NCBI RefSeq assembly: GCF_003026395.1
Contig: NZ_PYOO01000010.1
Coordinates: forward strand, 92,612 to 156,611
Direction of reading: 5' to 3'
Source: Photobacterium iliopiscarium
Lineage (GTDB): Bacteria; Pseudomonadota; Gammaproteobacteria; Enterobacterales; Vibrionaceae
DNA: 64,000 bases
In this document: positions 21,648-29,098 of the stretch, in pieces
Position numbering within the stretch: position 1 is the first letter of the stretch
Layout of the letters: each line of letters opens with the position of its first letter
Position numbers and translations under genes: made by a program
Notes under the pieces: generated by a model
What the model saw: only the letters and a program-made list of their open reading frames with translations
Told to the model about the DNA's origin: nothing
Databases searched by the model: none

Positions 21648-21650
21648 CAA

Positions 21651-22526
21651 TCAGAATCCTAAATAAGAGCTAACATACCAATTTAAAATTGGTTCGCCCC
21701 ATAGCATAGCAATCCAGCCAGCGACAGCAAGGTATGGTCCAAAAGAGAACGGGGTTTGTTGATCTTCCTGCTTGCTGCGCAGCATGATAATGCCAAAGAT
21801 TGCCCCGACAAGAGAGGAGAGTAAGATCACAAACGGTAATAATGACCACCCAACCCACGCCCCAATAGCCGCTAACAGTTTAAAATCACCGTAACCCATG
21901 CCATCTTTTTTGGTCAGCAGTTTAAAGCCCCAAAAAACAGACCACAGTGATAAATACCCCGCCATTGCGCCTATAACGGAATCGGTTAATGAAATCGGGC
22001 TAATCCCCATGACGGCCAATAAAATACCCGCCCACATTAATGGCAGCGTGATTTGGTCAGGCAGTAGCATTTTGTCGAGATCAATAAAGGTCAGTGCAAT
22101 CAGGGCAAAGCTTGCGCCTAATACCGCGACTGCCCACCATGTTGGCGGTAATACTAAGGCGACGATTAAGCTAATAATCGCGGTTAGTATTTCAATCGCA
22201 GGGTAGCGTTTACTAATAGGGGCATGACACGCGCGGCATTTACCTTTTAATACTAACCAGCTAATCACTGGAATATTTTCTAGCGCACTGATGGCATGAT
22301 TGCAATGGGGGCAACGGGAGCGCGGTACGCTTAAATTAAATGGCGTTGGATCATCTTGATGCGGTACATCGAGTTCAGGGAAGCAATCATGACATTCTTG
22401 ACGCCATTGACGTTCCATCATGATTGGTAAGCGGTAAATGACCACATTTAAAAAACTGCCAATCAATAAACCAAAAATAGTGGCGAACAGCGGATACAGC
22501 CACGGGTAATAACTCAGTACAGCCAT
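21651..22526 (-). CDS. pilD: Type IV prepilin peptidase/methylase PilD
   Basis: Inner-membrane aspartyl protease that cleaves and N-methylates PilA and type II secretion pseudopilins. The 291 residues start with a membrane segment containing GSFLNVVIYRLP. A cytoplasmic zinc domain with two CxxC pairs (CPHCNHAIS and CRACH) follows, then about seven helices with the two catalytic aspartate motifs, FIDLDKMLLPD and GYGDFKLLAAIG. Fourth gene of pilABCD. Confidence 0.96.
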   Translation of the reverse strand: MAVLSYYPWLYPLFATIFGLLIGSFLNVVIYRLPIMMERQWRQECHDCFPELDVPHQDDPTPFNLSVPRSRCPHCNHAISALENIPVISWLVLKGKCRACHAPISKRYPAIEILTAIISLIVALVLPPTWWAVAVLGASFALIALTFIDLDKMLLPDQITLPLMWAGILLAVMGISPISLTDSVIGAMAGYLSLWSVFWGFKLLTKKDGMGYGDFKLLAAIGAWVGWSLLPFVILLSSLVGAIFGIIMLRSKQEDQQTPFSFGPYLAVAGWIAMLWGEPILNWYVSSYLGF

Positions 22527-22587
22527 GCAATACTCTCTTAAAAAATGGATCTGCTAACATTAACGTCACGGCTAGACTGGGTTGTCA

Positions 22588-23808
22588 TTACCCCATAACG
22601 CTCATTAGCGTAAAGATAGGCATGTACATCGCGACTAATAAACCACCGATAATGATACCAAGAATAATGATAATAAACGGCTCTAAAATTTGACCCAAGT
22701 TATCGACGGTATTATCAACATCATCTTCGTATAACTGTGCCATTTTATTGAGCATATCATCAAGTGCGCCAGATTCTTCACCAATCATCACCATTTGCAG
22801 CATTAATTCAGGAAAAACATCGGCTTGACGTAAGGCTACGTATAAAGGCATGCCGGCGGCGGTACTGTTATAAACATTATCAATGGCTTGTTCAATATAA
22901 AGGTTATTACTGATTTTACCCGCAGATTGAATACCGGTTAACAGTGGAATACCTGCATTAAAGGTGGTCGCGAGGGTGCGAGAAAAACGAGAAATCGTCG
23001 CTTTAAGTAATACCTCTCCAACAATCGGTAACTTTAAGCTCAGTTTATCCATACGGTAATGAAAACGATAATAATGGTGGTAGCTATAACGGTAGCCGAT
23101 AATCGTAATTAATATTCCAAGTCCAAGATAAAGCCCATAATTAATTAAAAAATCGGACGCTTTCATTACTTGGCGAGTAAACCACGGCAATTCAGCGCCA
23201 AAGCCACTAAAAATAGCCGCAAATTGCGGAATAACAAACACTAACATTAGCACCGTCACTAAGATGGCAGTGATAGATACCATTGACGGGTAGATCATCG
23301 CTTTGATGATCTTTTTTCGCATTGCTTCGGCTTTTTCGCGATACACCGCAATACGCCCAAACACTTGCCCTAGGTGCCCTGTTTGTTCACCCGTATCAAC
23401 CAAGTCGCAATAGAATTTATCAAACAATGGCGAGCTGGAACGCATCGCTTTAGCTAATGACGATCCCGCTTCAACTTGATTGGTGACTTGAATCAAGGTC
23501 GCGCGCATTTCTGCTTTATGATGACTGTTCGCCATTAAGGTTAATGCTTGTACCACGGGCACGCCTGATTCAACCATGGTGGCTAATTGACGAGTGACCG
23601 TAGTGATATCTTCGGGTTTCATTTGATTACGAAGGCGGCTTAAGGTGCCAGGAGAGGTACGCTTGATCTTTTTAATGTTGATCATTTGCTCGGTGAGCTG
23701 ATGGCGAACTTCTTGCTCTTGAAACCCCATCGTGACGCCAGAAACTTTACGTCCGGCTTGATTGACGCCACGCCATTGGTAGTAACGAATTTTAGTGGCA
23801 ACAACCAT
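22588..23808 (-). CDS. pilC: Type IV pilus inner-membrane platform protein PilC
   Basis: GspF/PilC-family polytopic protein forming the assembly platform that couples the PilB motor to pilin insertion. The 406-residue product has two repeated T2SSF domains (about 70-200 and 270-400), each with a membrane hairpin, and conserved stretches MKPEDITTVTRQLATMVESG and GEESGALDDMLNKMA. An AAGGA site lies seven bases before the ATG. About 60 bases separate it from each pilus neighbour. Confidence 0.95.
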   Translation of the reverse strand: MVVATKIRYYQWRGVNQAGRKVSGVTMGFQEQEVRHQLTEQMINIKKIKRTSPGTLSRLRNQMKPEDITTVTRQLATMVESGVPVVQALTLMANSHHKAEMRATLIQVTNQVEAGSSLAKAMRSSSPLFDKFYCDLVDTGEQTGHLGQVFGRIAVYREKAEAMRKKIIKAMIYPSMVSITAILVTVLMLVFVIPQFAAIFSGFGAELPWFTRQVMKASDFLINYGLYLGLGILITIIGYRYSYHHYYRFHYRMDKLSLKLPIVGEVLLKATISRFSRTLATTFNAGIPLLTGIQSAGKISNNLYIEQAIDNVYNSTAAGMPLYVALRQADVFPELMLQMVMIGEESGALDDMLNKMAQLYEDDVDNTVDNLGQILEPFIIIILGIIIGGLLVAMYMPIFTLMSVMG

Positions 23809-23877
23809 AATAAATCCTTTTTAATTAAATACAGAGATTGTTTAAAGGGCGCTGCGAGCAATAACACGATGGTGAGA

Positions 23878-25563
23878 TCAGAGTTGCAGTACCCGTTGTA
23901 ATTCGATAAGGCTGGTAGTGCCATCAACTAATTTATCGATGCCTGATTCTCGTAACCGTTGCATACCTTGGCTGGCGGCAATATCTTCTAATTGTAAGCT
24001 GGTGGCGTTTTGCATTAATGCTTCGGCAATCTCTCGGCTAAACTGCATCACTTCATAAATACCCACTCGCCCAACGTAGCCTTTATTGCAATCATCACAG
24101 CCTTCTTTATTGGCTTGAAAAACGCTGGTGTTAAGTGGCAGTTTTAAGCGTTCACAAGTTAAGTCATCTAGCAGGTGCGGCTGTTTACAGTGGCTGCATA
24201 ATCGGCGTGCTAACCGTTGCGCAATAATCAAACTTAGTGATGACGCAAGGTTAAAATCTTCAACTCCCATGTTAGTTAGACGGGTAATGGTTTCTGCCGC
24301 TGAATTGGTGTGCAGCGTTGATAACACCAAGTGCCCTGTTTGGGCGGCTTTAACTGCAATTTCGGCGGTTTCTAAATCACGAATTTCACCCACCATCACT
24401 ACATCAGGGTCTTGACGTAGAAACGATCGTAATGCTTCTGCAAACCCCAGTCCGGCGAGATTATTTATCTGAACTTGGTTAATGCCTTGAAGGTTGATCT
24501 CCACCGGATCTTCAGCGGTGGAAATATTGCGTTCATCGGTATTTAAAATACTTAAGCCGGTATATAACGATACGGTTTTGCCGCTGCCTGTTGGTCCCGT
24601 CATTAAAATCATCCCTTGCGGGCGTTGCAGGGCGTTTAAATAAGCCTGCTTTTGAGCATCGCTATACCCTAAAATATCAATATTTAAGCTGGCACTGGAA
24701 CTGTCTAAAATCCGTAGTACGACTTTTTCACCCCATAACGTGGGCAGGGTCGACACCCGTAAATCAATCGCTAGTGATTCTGATAACTTAAGCTTGATGC
24801 GTCCATCTTGTGGTTGGCGACGCTCGGCAATATTGAGCTTTGACATTACCTTTAAACGGGTTGATAACCGCCGCGACAAACTTGACGGTGGGGTTAAATG
24901 TTGATGTAAAATACCATCACAGCGAAACCGAATTCGATAGCTGGTTTCATAGGGTTCAAAGTGAATGTCTGATGCTTTACGGCGCAGTGCATCCATTAAT
25001 ACTTGGTTGATATAACGGGTGACAGGGGCGCTGTCTTGACTTAAATCGGTTGAGTCATCGATTTCAAGATCGTTAATATCAATTAAGTTACCTAAATCTT
25101 CATCGCTGATTTGGCGGCTGTTACCGACATCACCGATATCACTGCCGTAAACCCGTCGAATCGCCGATTCAAGTTGTTTATTTTCTAATAACAGTGGTTC
25201 AACGTTCTTACCAATAGCGAAGCGAAATTCATCCTGCGCCTCGACATTGGTAGGATCGCTAAGGCCGACAAAAAGGGTGCTATTGTCTTGCGCAAGCGGC
25301 AGCACGCGATGGCGTAACACCAATTCACGTTGGTAGACACTTTGACAGCAACCTTGAAAGTCATAATGGTGAACATCCACTCGATCTAGGTTGAACAGGT
25401 GCGATAATGAACGTGCTAGTTCATCATCCGCCATGATACCTAGGCGAGTAATGGCGGTCGGGACATTGATCCCTTCCGCCGTCACCGACTCGACAATTTG
25501 CTGCTGCTGTTCGGCGCTGATTAACTCAGCTTGGAACAGGATCGAGGCGAGGTTTGTTTGCAT
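23878..25563 (-). CDS. pilB: Type IV pilus assembly ATPase PilB
   Basis: Hexameric cytoplasmic motor that powers pilus extension. The 561-residue protein has an N-terminal T2SSE domain, then Walker A GPTGSGKTVSLY, the Asp box region STAEDPVEI, Walker B DPDVVMVGEIRD and the His box LSTLHTNSAAET. A zinc motif of four cysteines (CSHC and CDDC) precedes KGYVGRVGIYEVM, a hallmark of PilB rather than the retraction motor PilT. It starts two bases after pilA ends. Confidence 0.96.
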   Translation of the reverse strand: MQTNLASILFQAELISAEQQQQIVESVTAEGINVPTAITRLGIMADDELARSLSHLFNLDRVDVHHYDFQGCCQSVYQRELVLRHRVLPLAQDNSTLFVGLSDPTNVEAQDEFRFAIGKNVEPLLLENKQLESAIRRVYGSDIGDVGNSRQISDEDLGNLIDINDLEIDDSTDLSQDSAPVTRYINQVLMDALRRKASDIHFEPYETSYRIRFRCDGILHQHLTPPSSLSRRLSTRLKVMSKLNIAERRQPQDGRIKLKLSESLAIDLRVSTLPTLWGEKVVLRILDSSSASLNIDILGYSDAQKQAYLNALQRPQGMILMTGPTGSGKTVSLYTGLSILNTDERNISTAEDPVEINLQGINQVQINNLAGLGFAEALRSFLRQDPDVVMVGEIRDLETAEIAVKAAQTGHLVLSTLHTNSAAETITRLTNMGVEDFNLASSLSLIIAQRLARRLCSHCKQPHLLDDLTCERLKLPLNTSVFQANKEGCDDCNKGYVGRVGIYEVMQFSREIAEALMQNATSLQLEDIAASQGMQRLRESGIDKLVDGTTSLIELQRVLQL

Positions 25564-25565
25564 GG

Positions 25566-25997
25566 TTATGCGTCAGGACCTTTACAGCCTTTAATCTCTA
25601 CGTCTTTGACATTATGCTTGCATGTCCATACGTCACCAGCTGTAACTCCTTTTGTGAAAGTTACTATACTCTCATCAATTGAACTGCTTTCACCGAATAC
25701 GAATTTAAGCTCAGGACCTGTAGCTTCTGCTATTGTTGCTGGTGTTGATAATACACCTAGTGGGTTGGCGTTCTCATTTGTACCTATATCAGCTAATAAA
25801 GGGGCTGCTGTGTTACCTTTTTCTTGAAGGTGAGCTTCAAAAGGGGTGATTAACGCCTTCATGGTACTCATTGCTGATGCTACTTCACTTTTGGTGACAT
25901 AATTTTTATATGCCGGAATTGCGATGGCTGATAACACACCGATGATCGCTACCACGATCATCAGTTCAATAAGGGTAAAGCCTTGTTGCTTTTTCAT
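25566..25997 (-). CDS. pilA: Type IV major pilin PilA
   Basis: Prepilin of 143 residues with the six-residue leader MKKQQG, cleavage expected before phenylalanine 7, then the hydrophobic helix [20 protein letters not shown] with the conserved glutamate 5. Two cysteines near the C-terminus (WTCKH and KGCKG) likely form the D-region disulfide. An AAGGA ribosome site precedes the ATG. The C-terminal two thirds uses ATA, GGA and ACA codons more than nearby genes, as expected for a variable surface-exposed pilin domain. A hairpin lies in the leader. Confidence 0.94.
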   Translation of the reverse strand: MKKQQGFTLIELMIVVAIIGVLSAIAIPAYKNYVTKSEVASAMSTMKALITPFEAHLQEKGNTAAPLLADIGTNENANPLGVLSTPATIAEATGPELKFVFGESSSIDESIVTFTKGVTAGDVWTCKHNVKDVEIKGCKGPDA

Positions 25998-26021
25998 ATT
26001 CCATTCCTTGAAGGTTTTAAA

Positions 26022-26038
26022 TTGTCCAACATGGACAA
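26022..26038 (-). repeat. Perfect hairpin in the pilA leader
   Basis: TTGTCCA and TGGACAA flank the three-base spacer ACA, 25-41 bases before the pilA ATG. It would form a seven-pair stem in the 5' untranslated RNA, or could be a repressor site. There is no T-run beside it, so it is not a terminator. Confidence 0.5.
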
Positions 26039-26085
26039 AGGGGTAGTGCTGTGGAACTAGAATAAAAGGCTTAAGATATTGATTG

Positions 26086-26103
26086 AATAACAGTGGTGTT
26101 ATT
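26086..26103. repeat. Second inverted repeat upstream of pilA
   Basis: AATAACA and TGTTATT are separated by GTGG, about 90-105 bases before the pilA ATG. The position fits an operator near a promoter, but no known regulator consensus is matched. Confidence 0.4.
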
Positions 26104-26293
26104 GCTCGGCACAGTTTGAATTATTTATGCCATTGTTGCAGCAGTTACAAAATAGGGCTGGAGTTGGGGCGCAGAAATGTGGCAGGTCGTGAGGTGAATA
26201 AGGGGCGAGGGAGAGCAGGAAAAGCCAGTGAAAATATCAATTCAACAACGCGCAGTGAGTAGGTTTCCTATCGCCCTCGCGGGCATTCACTGT

Positions 26294-26324
26294 AGGGAAT
26301 GACTGGGTGAGTTCGGCATTCCCT
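26294..26324. repeat. Inverted repeat downstream of nadC
   Basis: AGGGAATG (26294-26301) and CATTCCCT (26317-26324) flank a 15-base loop, 18 bases after the nadC stop on the minus strand. No T-run follows on either strand, so it may stabilise or process the 3' end rather than terminate. Confidence 0.4.
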
Positions 26325-26341
26325 GTTGAAAACGACGGTGG

Positions 26342-27241
26342 TTAGTTACTAAACCGCATCGATAAATCCATTGCTCGTACATGCTTGGTTAGCGCACCGA
26401 CTGAAATATAATCTACACCCGTTAACGCACATTCGCGAATATTATTCAGGGTAATATCACCAGAGTTTTCCAACGCCGCACGACCTGCGTTAATTTTTAC
26501 CGCTTCACGCATCATCTCTAATGAAAAATTATCCAACATAATAATATCCGCACCAGCAGTAATTGCTTGTTCTAATTCTGCTAGCGATTCGGTTTCAACT
26601 TCTACGGGTTTGCCGGGGTTTAATTGCTTGGCAGTGGCGATTGCTTTTTCAATCCCACCACAGGCCATGATGTGGTTTTCTTTAATTAAGTAGGCATCAA
26701 ACACGCCAATGCGATGGTTAAAACCGCCACCACAACTGACTGCATATTTAAGTGCGCTGCGCAAACCGGGGATGGTTTTACGGGTGTCTAATAAACGAGT
26801 ATTAGTGCCGACCAGTTGGTTAACATATTCCGCCGTAAGGGTAGCGCAGCCTGAAAGGGTTTGAATAAAATTCATCGCATTACGCTCGCCAGTAAGCAAC
26901 ATCCGTGACGGGCCACTCAGGCTACATAACACTTGGTTGGGTTTGACGACATCACCATCGGCAACGTGCCAATCAACCATCACTTCACCACCCAATTGGG
27001 CAAACACTTCATTCGCCCATAGTTGACCACAAAAAACGCCATATTCACGGGTAATAATGGTGGCGGTGCTGTGGCTATTTGCGGCAATTAAATTGGCGGT
27101 AATATCACGGCTAGCATCAATCTCACCGCCTAAATCTTCACGCAAGGCATCAGCAACTGCGCGGGTGATTTCTAATGGCAGTTGTTGTTTAAGGTAAGCA
27201 AGACGAGCGCTGCTGTCGTGTTTTTGTTCCATCGTTGTCAT
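26342..27241 (-). CDS. nadC: Nicotinate-nucleotide pyrophosphorylase NadC
   Basis: Quinolinate phosphoribosyltransferase, making nicotinate mononucleotide in de novo NAD synthesis. Signatures are ALREDLGGEIDASRDITANL, LDTRKTIPGLRSALKYAV, ENHIMACGG, ADIIMLDNF and YISVGALTKHV. The ATG at 27241 gives 299 residues, close to the E. coli length (297), with a GGA seven bases upstream. The frame continues 20 codons further with a hydrophobic stretch unlike the family. It is divergent from ampD. Confidence 0.96.
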   Translation of the reverse strand: MTTMEQKHDSSARLAYLKQQLPLEITRAVADALREDLGGEIDASRDITANLIAANSHSTATIITREYGVFCGQLWANEVFAQLGGEVMVDWHVADGDVVKPNQVLCSLSGPSRMLLTGERNAMNFIQTLSGCATLTAEYVNQLVGTNTRLLDTRKTIPGLRSALKYAVSCGGGFNHRIGVFDAYLIKENHIMACGGIEKAIATAKQLNPGKPVEVETESLAELEQAITAGADIIMLDNFSLEMMREAVKINAGRAALENSGDITLNNIRECALTGVDYISVGALTKHVRAMDLSMRFSN

Positions 27242-27347
27242 GTCGTATCCATAGCAAGAGTTTGCCGGTAAGTGAATTACCGCGAGTGATAGCAAAAGCA
27301 TACAGGGAAAAAAATCAGTTTTCGAGGAGAGAGGTTTTAATTTTTAT

Positions 27348-27368
27348 CTCGATACTCGATACTCGATA
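27348..27368. repeat. Three tandem copies of CTCGATA
   Basis: A perfect 7-bp unit repeated three times, ending 25 bases before the ampD ATG and just ahead of its ribosome site. It lies in the ampD leader or promoter. Copy-number change could alter promoter or ribosome-site spacing. Confidence 0.8.
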
Positions 27369-27393
27369 CCTATTTCTTTACTTTGAGGTTGAT

Positions 27394-27939
27394 ATGACTT
27401 TAACCATTAATCGCGATCACTGGCTTGATAACGTTAAACACGTGCCATCGCCATTTTGTGATACTCGCCCTGATGATGATATTTCACTGCTGGTGGTACA
27501 TAACATTAGTTTGCCGCCGGGGGAGTTTGGTGGACCTTACATTGAGCAGTTATTTACGGGCCAGCTTGATCCTAATGAGCATGCTTATTTCGCATTGATT
27601 CATCAGTTTCGCGTATCGGCGCACTGCTTGATTCGTCGTGATGGCAGTATTATTCAGTTTGTACCGTTCAATGCTCGTGCGTGGCATGCGGGGATTTCTT
27701 GCTTTGAAGGGCGAGATAAATGTAATGACTATTCGATAGGAATTGAACTTGAAGGTTGTGATTATTTGCCGTTCACAGATTGTCAGTATGAAACCTTAGC
27801 TACCTTAACCCAAAAGATCATGCAGCAGTATCCTGCGATTACTCGCCAGCGAATAACAGGGCATGAATTTATTGCACCGGGGCGAAAAACTGATCCGGGA
27901 TTAGTGTTTGATTGGCATAGTTATAAAGCTCAGTTGTAG
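27394..27939 (+). CDS. ampD: 1,6-anhydro-MurNAc-L-alanine amidase AmpD
   Basis: Cytoplasmic zinc amidase of peptidoglycan recycling; in many bacteria its loss induces AmpC. The ATG at 27394 follows a GAGG site and gives 181 residues. The frame is open further upstream, but only this start aligns with the family. Motifs are LLVVHNISLPPGEFGG with a zinc-binding histidine, VSAHCLIRRDG, ARAWHAG, DYSIGIELEG, and TGHEFIAPGRKTDPG with the remaining histidine and aspartate ligands. Divergent from nadC. Confidence 0.95.
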   Translation: MTLTINRDHWLDNVKHVPSPFCDTRPDDDISLLVVHNISLPPGEFGGPYIEQLFTGQLDPNEHAYFALIHQFRVSAHCLIRRDGSIIQFVPFNARAWHAGISCFEGRDKCNDYSIGIELEGCDYLPFTDCQYETLATLTQKIMQQYPAITRQRITGHEFIAPGRKTDPGLVFDWHSYKAQL

Positions 27940-27958
27940 GCGGTTATTTATTAACAGT

Positions 27959-27986
27959 TTTATCAATTAGTGTTGATAAATCATAG
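27959..27986 (+). terminator. Possible terminator after ampD
   Basis: TTTATCAA (27959-27966) pairs with TTGATAAA (27973-27980) around TTAGTG. The stem is AT-rich and the T-run comes only some ten bases later, so termination would be weak. Confidence 0.35.
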
Positions 27987-28173
27987 GCTTTTTGTCTCTA
28001 AGTTATCATTACTATTAATGTGTTCAATCTTAATTGTAGCGATGGTTATTATTAATTGTTTCTGAATGTAAAGTTAAATGTATATTTTTTGTTGTGTCAC
28101 GCTTCATTCTATGATTTCAATCAAGTTGAATGTGGACTTTCACGATTATTTCTGTAAACTTTCCACGTCAGCA

Positions 28174-28190
28174 AATTGGTAATACCAATT
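28174..28190. promoter_or_regulatory. PdhR operator
   Basis: AATTGGTAATACCAATT is a perfect palindrome with a 3-base centre and matches the established PdhR consensus (ATTGGT-NNN-ACCAAT). It lies 58 bases before the pdhR ATG, as expected for autorepression of the pdh operon, relieved by pyruvate. Confidence 0.88.
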
Positions 28191-28247
28191 ACCCGTATGG
28201 TTAGTTTTGTTATTAAAGCAGATTGATTATAAGAAGCATTCATCATA

Positions 28248-29021
28248 ATGACGTACAAACGTATTCGCCAACCCAAACTTTGTGAGGCTATCGAAACAGA
28301 GCTTGAGTGTTTGATTGTTGAGGGGACATTATCACCCGGACAACAACTGCCTCCTGAGCGTGAATTGGCTAAGCAATTTGATGTTTCTCGTCCTTCTGTT
28401 CGAGAGGCGATTCAACGTTTAGAAGCCAAACATTTACTGACGCGTCGTCAAGGTGGCGGCACATTTGTGACCGAGAATTTATGGGAAAGTTTTTCTGAGC
28501 CATTGCTCGATTTACTGGCCGCACACCCAGAAACACAATTAGATTTAGTTGAAGCGCGCCATGCGCTAGAGGGATTAGCGGCATATTATGCGGCCCTGCG
28601 TGGTAATGATGATGACTTTGATCGTATTAAAGATTGTCATGTGCAGATTCAACAAGCACAACAACAAGGCGATTTAGCCGCTGAAGCTACCGCGGTAATG
28701 CAATACCTTATTGCGGTGACAGAGTCGGCACATAATGTGGTGTTATTACATATTATTCGTAGCTTAGCGCCATTGTTAGAACAAAACGTATTACAGAATT
28801 TTGAATACCTTAATCGTCACCAAGCGGTGGTGGATAAGGTCAGAAAACATCGAGCCAATATTGTCGAGGCGATTGTTTCAAAACAGCCTATAAAGGCGCG
28901 TGAAGCATCCCATGCACATTTGGCTTATATTGAGGAAACTTTGTTGGATTTATCGCGAGAAGATAGCAGGCGTCAACGCTCTCTCCGCCGAATCCAGCAA
29001 CGCAAGGACGGGCTTGACTAG
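28248..29021 (+). CDS. pdhR: Pyruvate-responsive repressor PdhR
   Basis: GntR/FadR-family regulator of 257 residues with an N-terminal winged helix-turn-helix ([20 protein letters not shown] followed by [21 protein letters not shown], about residues 30-75) and an all-helical FCD ligand domain. PdhR represses the pyruvate dehydrogenase operon and is released by pyruvate. Its own operator is upstream, and aceE follows after a 77-base gap. The gene pair and operator together identify it as PdhR rather than another FadR paralogue. Confidence 0.96.
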   Translation: MTYKRIRQPKLCEAIETELECLIVEGTLSPGQQLPPERELAKQFDVSRPSVREAIQRLEAKHLLTRRQGGGTFVTENLWESFSEPLLDLLAAHPETQLDLVEARHALEGLAAYYAALRGNDDDFDRIKDCHVQIQQAQQQGDLAAEATAVMQYLIAVTESAHNVVLLHIIRSLAPLLEQNVLQNFEYLNRHQAVVDKVRKHRANIVEAIVSKQPIKAREASHAHLAYIEETLLDLSREDSRRQRSLRRIQQRKDGLD

Positions 29022-29098
29022 GGTTCTTTATCAGCCAAAGGCCATTTGCAAGTCGCGACATTGTTAGTTTAGTTGATTATAACGAAAGGATAGATCGC

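Larger units (their letters stand above)
25998..26341 (-). promoter_or_regulatory. pilA upstream region
   Basis: This 344-base gap between pilA and nadC (both minus strand) has no credible ORF. Near pilA it holds a ribosome site and two perfect inverted repeats (26022-26038 and 26086-26103), and near nadC a third one (26294-26324). I found no clear sigma-54 consensus. The pilA promoter must be here but its -10 and -35 are not certain. Confidence 0.5.
27940..28247 (+). promoter_or_regulatory. ampD-pdhR intergenic region
   Basis: This 308-base AT-rich gap has a possible weak terminator for ampD at 27959-27986 and the pdhR promoter region with a perfect PdhR operator at 28174-28190. I could not place the pdhR -10 and -35 with confidence. 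No ORF is supported. Confidence 0.55.

Noticed and set aside
25998..26341. Sigma-54 promoter for pilA
   Set aside because: Pseudomonas pilA uses one, but I found no GG-N10-GC element in the right orientation here.
27235..27393. N-terminal extension of ampD by 53 codons
   Set aside because: The extension crosses the nadC start region and the tandem repeat and has no family similarity; the ATG at 27394 has a GAGG site and aligns with AmpD.
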